Below, piece by piece: positions 53,446 to 61,528 of a stretch of DNA of 64,000 nt; within the stretch, counting starts at the first letter, position 1, and every line of letters starts with the position of its first letter. Made by a program: the position numbers and the translations under genes. Source of the stretch: Campylobacter canadensis. Lineage in GTDB: Bacteria > Campylobacterota > Campylobacteria > Campylobacterales > Campylobacteraceae. Location of the stretch: assembly GCF_013177655.1 (NCBI RefSeq), contig NZ_CP035946.1, positions 806,001 to 870,000 of the forward strand, in the 5' to 3' direction. The notes under the pieces were generated by a model, which saw only the letters and a program-made list of their open reading frames with translations, did not search any database and had not been told where the DNA came from.

Positions 53446-54474
53446 ATGAAAAAAGTATTAAAAATACTAAAAATACTTTTTATAATTTTTATAATAATTG
53501 AAATAATGATTGCTATTGGTTCAGTTGTTGTAGGCCCTACTATTGGCAGAGGAAAACCAGAAAAAGATATATTTTGGATGCTTGTTTGCTTTTTTGTGGC
53601 AAATGTTTGTATTTATGAATATTTAATTAAAATAATAGTTTTATTTTATAAAGGACTTATACTTTATCCACTAACTTATTTTAAAGTTTTTATAATCATA
53701 TTTTTTACAATACTTTTCTTTAAATTAAGAAAGAAATTTAATAACAAAATAGCTTTTAAATATAGCATAATTCCTATGATAATAATGTTTATATTAGATA
53801 TTTCCTTTTTAAGAGTTGTTCCTGATTACTCAAGTAAAACTCATGAAAAAACAGTAACTTTAATTGGTTATAAAAAATATCAGCAAGGCTATTGTTTAGA
53901 AGAAGATAGGATACTACCTAAAGATGAGCTTTATAAAAGAGTAGTGATTGATGATTTTACAAAGTTATTAGTATGTCAAGATAATCTTTATAAAATGATT
54001 TATAATAGCATTACAAGTCATAAATACGAGATACATAAAGATATTAATCTAGATAATTACAAAGATTACTTAAGAAAAAATGTTTATTCTAAAGAATATG
54101 TTAATTATAAAGAATTAGAACCGGTTGATTACACTAAATATTTAGTAGTTAAAAATAATACAGCTGGATTTACTAAGCCTATTATTTTACTTGGATGGGG
54201 TGCTTCTGTTTCAATTACAGTTTATACGGATATAGCCTTTGAATTTAAAGATAATACATATAGAACCTATAGCTTTTATCTTATTGATAAATTTGATGAG
54301 CGTGAAGATAAAGAAAAAGAGTATAAATATAGACTTAGAGTTTTTAATCATCAGCTTTTATCATACGAAGCTGATATAAAGGAAAAACGTAGTTATATAC
54401 GCAAATTTGATAATTGTGGTTATTCAAACTTTGATCCAGAAAAAGAAGCAATTGAGATTTATAATGGTATTTAA
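53446..54474 (+). CDS. Multi-pass membrane protein, cassette paralog 2
   Basis: 342 residues, same architecture as paralog 1: four likely membrane segments in the first ~122 residues, then a large hydrophilic domain. Residues 1-246 differ from paralog 1 at essentially one site (Ile to Thr near 88). From 247 on the two diverge (LLGWGASVSITVYTD versus LPVGGVRVSITFYLD) and then share the FEFKDNTY and DNCGYSNFDPEKEAIE blocks. It ends IYNGI, which paralog 1 lacks. The 40-codon secreted-protein head follows after 20 bases. The sharp switch from identity to divergence suggests recombination at the 3' part. Confidence 0.75.
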   Translation: MKKVLKILKILFIIFIIIEIMIAIGSVVVGPTIGRGKPEKDIFWMLVCFFVANVCIYEYLIKIIVLFYKGLILYPLTYFKVFIIIFFTILFFKLRKKFNNKIAFKYSIIPMIIMFILDISFLRVVPDYSSKTHEKTVTLIGYKKYQQGYCLEEDRILPKDELYKRVVIDDFTKLLVCQDNLYKMIYNSITSHKYEIHKDINLDNYKDYLRKNVYSKEYVNYKELEPVDYTKYLVVKNNTAGFTKPIILLGWGASVSITVYTDIAFEFKDNTYRTYSFYLIDKFDEREDKEKEYKYRLRVFNHQLLSYEADIKEKRSYIRKFDNCGYSNFDPEKEAIEIYNGI

Positions 54475-54494
54475 AATTATAAAAAGGAGAAAAC

Positions 54495-54617
54495 ATGGCA
54501 AATTTTAGATTAGATTTAAATGGTGATTTTACAAGCGAAATATTATCATTATACTTATGGGGACAAAAAGCTCTAAATAAATATAAAGTTACAAATTATA
54601 AAAGTTCTAATTATTAA
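54495..54617 (+). pseudogene. Truncated head of the RTX-protein gene (40 codons)
   Basis: RBS AAGGAG and ATG at 54495. The first 25 residues match the RTX protein. The next part (ALNKYKVTNYKSSNY) is a diverged relative of its RAPSKYEIASSKW, then the frame stops at 54615-54617. This looks like the head of a second, different RTX gene whose body has been lost. Confidence 0.7.
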
Positions 54618-54664
54618 TCAAATTCTTTTAAAAATTATGATAATTTTAAGTAAGAATTTAAAAA

Positions 54665-54759
54665 TATCACAAAAAGTAACAAATTATAAAAAATAATAAA
54701 GATTTTTAATATTTTTATTTAAATTAATGCTATAATATTAAAAATAACAAAGGTATGGT
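54665..54759 (+). promoter_or_regulatory. Cassette promoter module, copy D
   Basis: TATAAT at 54731-54736 in TGCTATAAT, same T-rich upstream part. The leader carries ATG-GTA-TGA overlapping the start codon at 54760. This copy precedes the only cassette with a complete secreted-protein gene. Confidence 0.8.
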
Positions 54760-55785
54760 ATGAAAAAAACATTAGAAATCTTAAAAATACTTTTTATAAT
54801 TTTTATAATAATTGAATTACACATTGCTGTTGTTTCAGTTTTAGTTGGTGTTATTTCTGGTATTGGTTCAGAATTCAATATATTTGGCGCAATTCTTTTT
54901 TGCTTTTTTGTAGCCAATGGTTTTATTTGTGAAATTTTAAGTCAAATAATAGTTTTATTTTATAAAGGACTTATACTTTATCCACTAACTTATTTTAAAG
55001 TTTTTATAATCATATTTTTTACAATACTTTTCTTTAAATTAAGAAAGAAATTTAATAACAAAATAGCTTTTAAATATAGCATAATTCCTATGATAATAAT
55101 GTTTATATTAGATATTTACTTTTTAAGAGTTGTTCCTGATTACTCAAGTAAAACTCATGAAAAAACAGTAACTCTAATTGGTTATAAAAAATATCAGCAA
55201 GGCTATTGTTTAGAAGAAGATAGGATACTACCTAAAGATGAGCTTTATAAAAGAGTGGTAATTGATCACTTTATAAAACAACAAGAATACAAAAAGATAT
55301 ATATGAAAATACACTATAATGAAACTTGTGAGTGTGGATACTATATACATAAAGATATTAATTTAGATAATTACAAAGATTACTTAAGAAAAAATGCTTA
55401 TTCTAAAGAATATGTTAATTATAAAGAATTAGAACCGGTTGATTACACTAAATATTTAGTAGTTAAAAATAATATAGCAGGATTTACTAAGCCTATTATT
55501 CTTGTGAGTGATAGTTTAATTCCAATTGCATTTTATACGGACATAGCCTTTGAATTTAAAGATAATACATATAGAACCTATAGTTTTTATTTTCTTGATA
55601 AATTTGATGAACATGAAGATAAAGAAAAAGAATATAAACGTAGGCTTGAAGAATTTGATTATAGGCTTTTATTATACGAAGCTGATATAAAGGAAAAAAG
55701 TAGTTATAGACGTAAATTTGATAATTGTGGTTATTCAAACTTTGATCCAGAAAAAGAAGCAATTGAATTTTACAATAGTATTTAA
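54760..55785 (+). CDS. Multi-pass membrane protein, cassette paralog 3
   Basis: 341 residues. A mosaic relative of paralogs 1 and 2: residues about 1-62 are clearly different apart from the KILFIIFIIIE stretch, 63-172 are nearly identical, about 173-192 are different (KQQEYKKIYMKIHYNETCEC), 193-246 identical, and 247-262 different again (VSDSLIPIAFYTD). Same membrane layout, with a large C-terminal domain and the end motif DNCGYSNFDPEKEAIE. Directly upstream (20 bases) of the complete RTX gene with a shared RBS context, so the two are likely co-expressed and may interact. Immunity, anchoring or processing roles are all possible. Confidence 0.75.
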   Translation: MKKTLEILKILFIIFIIIELHIAVVSVLVGVISGIGSEFNIFGAILFCFFVANGFICEILSQIIVLFYKGLILYPLTYFKVFIIIFFTILFFKLRKKFNNKIAFKYSIIPMIIMFILDIYFLRVVPDYSSKTHEKTVTLIGYKKYQQGYCLEEDRILPKDELYKRVVIDHFIKQQEYKKIYMKIHYNETCECGYYIHKDINLDNYKDYLRKNAYSKEYVNYKELEPVDYTKYLVVKNNIAGFTKPIILVSDSLIPIAFYTDIAFEFKDNTYRTYSFYFLDKFDEHEDKEKEYKRRLEEFDYRLLLYEADIKEKSSYRRKFDNCGYSNFDPEKEAIEFYNSI

Positions 55786-55805
55786 AATTATAAAAAGGAG
55801 AAAAC

Positions 55806-58800
55806 ATGGCAAATTTTAGATTAGATTTAAATGATGATTTTACAAGTGAAATATTATCATTGTATTTATGGGGACAAAAAAGAGCTCCTAGCAAATATGA
55901 GATAGCAAGTAGTAAATGGATAGGTAGAAAAGCAGAAAGCATTACCGCTATAGTAAGTGGAGAGCAGTTTTTAAATAAAGCAGGTGATTTTGTAAATGCT
56001 AAGGATTTTAAACTATTTGATGTATTTTTTAGTGGAAAGATGAGAGATGGTAAAAAATTAAACATAAACAATATTAAGTCTAAAGTAGAGATTAATAGTG
56101 AAGAGCTTATTTTAAATCACGATCAATTTGTAGAATTGTTTTATAAAGACACACAACAAGAAGAAGATGCAAAAGATGCAATTAGCCCAGTAAGCTTATA
56201 TAGCAGAAATATATATGGTGAAAACTTTGCAAAACTTGCCTTTATGTTTGGAACTATAAGTGTTGGTTTAGATACTGAAAATATAAGATATGTATTAGAT
56301 AAAGATTTAAACCCAATAAGAGTTGAGAATGTAAGCTATATAGTAAAAGATGAATGGGAAGATAGAGAAAATAATGATATTAAAAAAGAAAATTTTGATT
56401 TTGATGGCGGAGAAGGAAGTGGTATTGTCAATGGAATTTTAAAACAAGTTGCTGACCCATCAAATATAGGTAAAAAGGTTATAATAAAATTTGATGGAAC
56501 ACCTACATTAAAAGCTGGAACTATAAATAAAAAAGATTTTAATAATTTAGATAATTTAGATAATAAAAAACATCCAAACATTGGTTCATGTGATATGTTC
56601 ATAAATGAAGATAAATATTTGTGTGAAGTTAATTTAGAAATACAGCTATACTTTGATAAGTATCATAAATTTTATGAAGAATATAAGCGTATTAGAGGGA
56701 CTGGTGTTATTAATTTTAGAGCAGAAGATAATAGATTAGTAATTTTTGGAACTGAGAATAGTGATACTTTAAAAGGAACAAAGGCTAAAAATTTTGATTT
56801 TACAAATACTATACCACTTTTAAACCACTACAAACAAGATATTAAAAATGGTATAGTTTATGTAGGTGGCGATGGAGCTGATAATATATTAGGAACTGAA
56901 TATAATGACATATTATATGCAAGTGATAGCAGCTTATATGATGATAACTCTAATAATATTTTAAATGGAGGTGAGGGTGAAGATGTTCTTTATGGAAGTA
57001 ATGGTGATGATGTATTAATAGGAAATCAAAAAATATATTTTAATATATCTTTTGAAGAAAAAGATAAAGATATATTAATCGGTGGCAACGGCTTTGATAC
57101 CTACTATGCAGGAGATAAAGATGAGATAATAGATAGTGACGGAAAAGGTCAAGTGATATTTAATGGCTCTACATTAGAAGGTGGCTCTTATGATGAAGAT
57201 AAAAAAGCATATGTAGATGCAAAAGATACAAGTATTACATATGAGCTTAAAGACAATAATGATTTAATAGTAAGAAAAGATAACAGCAGTATAACTATAA
57301 GTAATTTTAATAAAAATGAAGATGGTTTTTTAAACATTAATTTAAAAGATAAGCCTGGTAAAGAAGTAGCTATAATAATAGATACAACAGGTTCTATGGG
57401 AGATGATATAGCAACCTGCAAAGCAAATGCAAAGATTATTGCTAGTAATATTTTTAAAGAAAATTTTTATTCTAAAATATCAATAGTTACTTATAATGAT
57501 AATGATATAAAAACAATAGGAACATATACAAATTATCAAAGCTTCTTAAGCGGAATAAATAGTGTTAATTTGCAATATGGCGGCACAGAATACACAATGG
57601 CAGCTATCTTAGAAGGAATGAGTAATTTTAGTCCAAACAATCATCTAAGCAAAGAAGTATATGTAATGACAGATGAGAGCGGAGATGACAATCATAGAAG
57701 AGATGAAGTACAAAGAATGGCTAAAAACCTTTCAGTAGGCTTTAGAAGTATTAATAATACTAATAAATACGAAGATACTTCAGTAAAAATTAATTTTATT
57801 GCTATTCGTGATGAGTTTGAGCATTTTAAAGAATTAGCTATTAGCACTAATGGAATGTATTTTACTTCAAATTCAAGCGAAGAACTTAGTGATGCTTTAT
57901 TTGAATTAAGCAATATAGGAACCTCAAGTAATGATGTAATAGAAGGTAATGATAAGGATAATAATCTTAATGGCTTTGGTGGAGATGATACATTAATAGG
58001 TAAAGCAGGAAGTGATACTTATACATTTATAGGAAATAATTTTGGTAATGATACAATAATAGAAAGCAATTTAAATAATATTGATAATAATAAAATCATT
58101 TTTAAAAATCTAAGTTATAAAGATGTAAGATTTAAAAAAGACTTTAACAGCTTAAAAATCATTCTTAATAAAGATAATAGCGTAACAATAAAAGATTTTT
58201 ATAATACCAATAATGAAAGTAAAATTAGTAGTATAAGCTTTAGTGATGTTACATTAGATGAACTAGCTATTAAAAGAAGTGCTAGTATGCAAACAAATAA
58301 AGATGAAATAGTATTTTTAAAAGAAAAAGATTTTACTTTTTTAAATTTTGCTACATCAACATTTGTAGTAGCTCATCAAGACAACGCAAGCAATATAAGC
58401 ACATCTTATAAAGATGATGTAATAATAGGAAGTAATAAAAACGATGTTATATCAAGTAAATTAGGAAATGATACCTTAATAGGTGGTAAAGGAGATGATA
58501 AGCTATATGGTGGATTTGGAAATGATATATATGTTTATAAAAAAGGCGATGGAAATGATTTAATATATGATGATGGTGGAGAGGATGCTTTAAAATTACA
58601 AGATTTAAAAGCGGATGAAATATTTTTCATAAAAGATAATAAGGATTTATTAATTAAGTTTAAAGAAGATAACGCAAATAGCATAAGAGTAAAAGACCAC
58701 TTTGCTTGGAAGTTTGGTTACCATAATCAAATAAATACAATTGAACTTGATGATAACAAATTTATAAACTCAAAAACCATAGATAAACTAATAGAACAAA

Positions 58801-58898
58801 CAAATGCCTTTGCAAAAGATAATGGCATAAATATGCAAAATATAAACAATATAAATGATGAAAGACTAAATCAAATCTATATGAACGCTTGGAATTAA
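55806..58898 (+). CDS. Secreted RTX protein with a von Willebrand A domain
   Basis: 1030 residues, no Sec signal. N-terminal ~350 residues not recognised (MANFRLDLNDDFTSEILSLY onward). A first RTX block (about 354-440) has GGDGADNIL, NGGEGEDVLYG and NGDDVLIG nonapeptides. A vWA domain follows (about 518-700) with a MIDAS-like Asp526-Thr-Thr-Gly-Ser and VMTDESGDD. A second RTX block (about 711-745) and a third (about 869-925, GGKGDDKLYGGFGND) follow, then a ~100-residue C-terminal part that should hold the type I secretion signal. RTX repeats fold on calcium outside the cell. The HlyD/TolC/HlyB genes follow, so secretion is by a dedicated type I system. Adhesin or toxin roles are both possible; no catalytic motif was identified. 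Confidence 0.88.
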   Translation: MANFRLDLNDDFTSEILSLYLWGQKRAPSKYEIASSKWIGRKAESITAIVSGEQFLNKAGDFVNAKDFKLFDVFFSGKMRDGKKLNINNIKSKVEINSEELILNHDQFVELFYKDTQQEEDAKDAISPVSLYSRNIYGENFAKLAFMFGTISVGLDTENIRYVLDKDLNPIRVENVSYIVKDEWEDRENNDIKKENFDFDGGEGSGIVNGILKQVADPSNIGKKVIIKFDGTPTLKAGTINKKDFNNLDNLDNKKHPNIGSCDMFINEDKYLCEVNLEIQLYFDKYHKFYEEYKRIRGTGVINFRAEDNRLVIFGTENSDTLKGTKAKNFDFTNTIPLLNHYKQDIKNGIVYVGGDGADNILGTEYNDILYASDSSLYDDNSNNILNGGEGEDVLYGSNGDDVLIGNQKIYFNISFEEKDKDILIGGNGFDTYYAGDKDEIIDSDGKGQVIFNGSTLEGGSYDEDKKAYVDAKDTSITYELKDNNDLIVRKDNSSITISNFNKNEDGFLNINLKDKPGKEVAIIIDTTGSMGDDIATCKANAKIIASNIFKENFYSKISIVTYNDNDIKTIGTYTNYQSFLSGINSVNLQYGGTEYTMAAILEGMSNFSPNNHLSKEVYVMTDESGDDNHRRDEVQRMAKNLSVGFRSINNTNKYEDTSVKINFIAIRDEFEHFKELAISTNGMYFTSNSSEELSDALFELSNIGTSSNDVIEGNDKDNNLNGFGGDDTLIGKAGSDTYTFIGNNFGNDTIIESNLNNIDNNKIIFKNLSYKDVRFKKDFNSLKIILNKDNSVTIKDFYNTNNESKISSISFSDVTLDELAIKRSASMQTNKDEIVFLKEKDFTFLNFATSTFVVAHQDNASNISTSYKDDVIIGSNKNDVISSKLGNDTLIGGKGDDKLYGGFGNDIYVYKKGDGNDLIYDDGGEDALKLQDLKADEIFFIKDNKDLLIKFKEDNANSIRVKDHFAWKFGYHNQINTIELDDNKFINSKTIDKLIEQTNAFAKDNGINMQNINNINDERLNQIYMNAWN

Positions 58899-58903
58899 AT
58901 CGC

Positions 58904-58935
58904 TTACCCTAAATTAACTTAGGGTAATTATTATT
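58904..58935 (+). terminator. Terminator or attenuator between the RTX and hlyD genes
   Basis: Inverted repeat TTACCCTAA / TTAGGGTAA (58904-58912 and 58919-58927) with a 6-base loop, followed by TTATTATTT. It lies in the 62-base gap and could make the RTX protein more abundant than its export machinery. Confidence 0.65.
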
Positions 58936-58960
58936 TATAAAAAATTTAATTAGGTAAATT

Positions 58961-60262
58961 ATGTTAAAAATATTTAAAAAATTTGATGATGATACACACG
59001 AATTTAAACCACTTTTAGTAGAGTTAGAAGATAGACCGCAAAATCCATTAGGTAAAAGCATTTTATATATAGTTTTATTTATAATTGTATTTAGTGTTGC
59101 TTGGTTGATTTTTGCTAAGGTTGATATTGTTGTTAGTGCTAATGGAAAGGTTGTTCCTGATGGTGAAATAAAAATTTTAAAACCATTAGAAAGTGGAGTT
59201 ATTCATAAAATTTTAGTAAAAGAAGGCGATAAAATTAAGGCAAACGAACCTTTAATATTGGTTGACCCTAGTGTTTCAAAGGTTAATTTACAAAGTAAAA
59301 AAGAAAATCTAATAAGCCTTGAAGATAGTGTAAAAAGATTAAATGCTTTATGTACTCAAAGTAAATTAGAAGATAATATTAGTACAATTGAATATAATTT
59401 ATACAAAAATCAGTTAAATTCTTTTATGCAAAGCGTAGAAGTTTATGAATTTAAAATAAAGCAAACAAAGAATTTAATACAAGCAAATAATGAAGAATTA
59501 AAAAGATTAGAAAATGAATATAAATTTAACAATGACAAAACACAAAGATTATATAAAGTAAGAGATATTATCGCATATAAAGATTATGAGAATTTGTTAA
59601 AAACTAATAATGATTTAAAACATCAAATACTAATTAATAAAAATAAAGACTTAGAGTTAAATAACAAATTAAAAGAATTGGTTAAAGAATTGGCTAGTTT
59701 TAAAGCTGAATTTGTTGCTAAGAATTATGATGAGCTTTTGAAAATAAAAAATGAAATTGCTTTATTAAAGGCTGAAATAAATGCAATAGAAGTACAAAGT
59801 TTAAGGCAAGTTATTGTTTCTCCAGTTGATGGTTATGTTGGCAAACTTTATGTACATACTGAAGGTAGTTCAGTATTAAGTAATGAAGAGTTAATTTCAA
59901 TAATACCTATTGATAAACCATTAATAATTAAGGCTAATGTATTAAACCAAGATATAGGTTATTTAAAAAAAGAGCAGAAAGTGGCTATTAAAATAAGCAC
60001 ATTTAATTTTCAAAAATACGGTAAATTAGATGGAATTTTAATCCATATTGCAAACGATGCTATAAAGGATGAAAAGCTAGGAGAAATTTTTGAAATCAAG
60101 GTAAAACCTTTAAAAAACTATCTTTTAGTAGATGGAGAAATTAAAGAGATTGAACCAGGTATGCAGGTGGTTGCTGAAGTTAAGGTTGGCTATAGAAGAG
60201 TGATTGAATTTTTCATTTATCCTATTATTAAATATCTTGATGAAGGACTTAGCGTTAGATGA
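58961..60262 (+). CDS. Type I secretion membrane-fusion protein (HlyD family)
   Basis: 433 residues. Short cytoplasmic N-terminus, one membrane helix (about 28-50, ILYIVLFIIVFSVAWLIFA), then a lipoyl-like half-motif (VSANGKVVPDGEIKILKPLESGVIHKILVKEGD, split at 58-90). A long coiled coil (about 95-260) and the second lipoyl/beta-barrel part (VSPVDGYVGKLYV, about 287-300) follow. It links the inner-membrane ABC transporter to the TolC-like channel. Its stop overlaps the tolC start (ATGA). Confidence 0.9.
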   Translation: MLKIFKKFDDDTHEFKPLLVELEDRPQNPLGKSILYIVLFIIVFSVAWLIFAKVDIVVSANGKVVPDGEIKILKPLESGVIHKILVKEGDKIKANEPLILVDPSVSKVNLQSKKENLISLEDSVKRLNALCTQSKLEDNISTIEYNLYKNQLNSFMQSVEVYEFKIKQTKNLIQANNEELKRLENEYKFNNDKTQRLYKVRDIIAYKDYENLLKTNNDLKHQILINKNKDLELNNKLKELVKELASFKAEFVAKNYDELLKIKNEIALLKAEINAIEVQSLRQVIVSPVDGYVGKLYVHTEGSSVLSNEELISIIPIDKPLIIKANVLNQDIGYLKKEQKVAIKISTFNFQKYGKLDGILIHIANDAIKDEKLGEIFEIKVKPLKNYLLVDGEIKEIEPGMQVVAEVKVGYRRVIEFFIYPIIKYLDEGLSVR

Positions 60263-61516
60263 AGAAAATTTTATTTTTGTTATTTTATAAGAGCTTGTTT
60301 TGTCAAGATTTTTATTATTTATTAGATTACACTTTAAAAAAATCACAAATTATAAATATGGCAAAGATTGATATTCAAAGTGCAATATTTAATTATGATT
60401 TTTATAAATCATATTTGTATCCTGAAGTTTATATTAGTGCTGATTATAAATTTTCTAACACAAAAAGCAATGAATATAAAAATGAATTATTCAACGAATA
60501 TAACAACCACCAAAACACAGTTTCTGTGATATTAAAGTATGATATTTTTAAATTTGGAAGTGATTATTACAAAATGCAATCAAGCAAGGAAAATATAAAA
60601 TCACTAACATACACAAAATGCAAACAAGAATTAAAAATATCTTTAGAATTATTAGATTATTATAAACAAGCCTTACTTATTAAAAATAGAATAAATATTT
60701 ATAAAAAACTTAAATTAGCTTATGAAGCTTTATATAACTATTCTATAAGATTAAATGAAATAGGGGAGATTGATAAGCTTGATGTTAATTCATATTTTTT
60801 AGAATTAAACAATATGCAAGCACAATTAATTAAATTTGAATTTGATTTAAATGATATTTTACTTTATATTTCATATTTGTCTAGTTTATCTGTTGATGAT
60901 GTTGAAAATTTTAGCAATATTGATGAAGAGCTTATAACTTTTTTATCATTTGAAAAAAGCAATCAGTATTTTGAAATACAATCAAAAATTAAAGAAAATG
61001 AATATATTTTAAAGTCTTTAAAAAGTCAAAAATATCCTACTTTTACTTTGTATGCAAGATATGATTTTTATGATAAAAGTAAATATTATTACGAACATTT
61101 TATAAATTCAAGTACAAAACACGGTTATATTGTAGGCTTAAATTTTACTTATTATATTTATGATGCAAAGAAGCTTGATTCGCAAATACAATTAAAAAAA
61201 TTGGAGATTAAAAAAAAGTAACGAAGAGCTTTCTTTGGCAAGGTTAGAATATAACAAACAAATAAATGAGTTGATTTTTTTTATTAAAAATAAAGATAAA
61301 ATTCTTTCAACACTTGAGCTTATAGATAAAGAAAGCAAAATCGCTAGTGAATATGTAAATAAACTAAATTCTAGTGGTGAAAAAACAAAAATTGATGTTT
61401 TAAATATGAGCGTTGATAACTTAAAAAAATTACTTGATTTAAATGAATATATAATAAATATTAATGCAAATAAAATTAAAATTAAATTAATAAATACACA
61501 AAATAAATTATGTTAG
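60259..61516 (+). pseudogene. TolC-family outer-membrane efflux protein, interrupted at an A8 tract
   Basis: The first frame (60259-61221) encodes 320 residues with a short signal peptide (MKKILFLLFYKSLFC) and TolC-like alternation of strands and helices, then stops right after an A8 run at 61210-61217. The sequence continues without gap in the next frame to 61516 (SNEELSLARLEYNKQ, then a heptad helix). Removing one A would give one 418-residue protein, the normal TolC size. So the gene is either phase-variable, a young pseudogene, rescued by slippage, or a sequencing error. It lies between the hlyD and ABC genes, as the outer-membrane part of the type I system. Confidence 0.8.
61210..61217 (+). 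repeat. A8 homopolymer at the tolC frameshift
   Basis: Eight A residues at the exact point where the TolC-like frame shifts. With seven the frame is open through to 61516; with eight translation ends at the TAA at 61219-61221. Confidence 0.85.
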
Positions 61517-61528
61517 TAAAGGATTATA

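Larger units (their letters stand above)
52037..54759 (+). repeat. ~1.3 kb tandem repeat (promoter, membrane gene, secreted-protein head)
   Basis: TATAAT boxes at 52100, 53417 and 54731 define periods of 1317 and 1314 bases. The first two units are almost identical: I count about three substitutions in the first ~730 coding bases. They share the intergenic tail after the short downstream frames. The third unit has replaced patches and leads into the complete secreted-protein gene. No transposase or terminal inverted repeats are seen, so unequal recombination is the likely cause. Confidence 0.85.

Noticed and set aside
52037-54759. CRISPR array or insertion sequence as explanation of the repeat
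   Set aside because: The units are ~1.3 kb and coding, with no short spacers, no transposase and no terminal inverted repeats.
55806-58898. LapA-type adhesin controlled by LapD/LapG
   Set aside because: No N-terminal retention module or di-alanine cleavage motif recognised and no lapD or lapG gene nearby.
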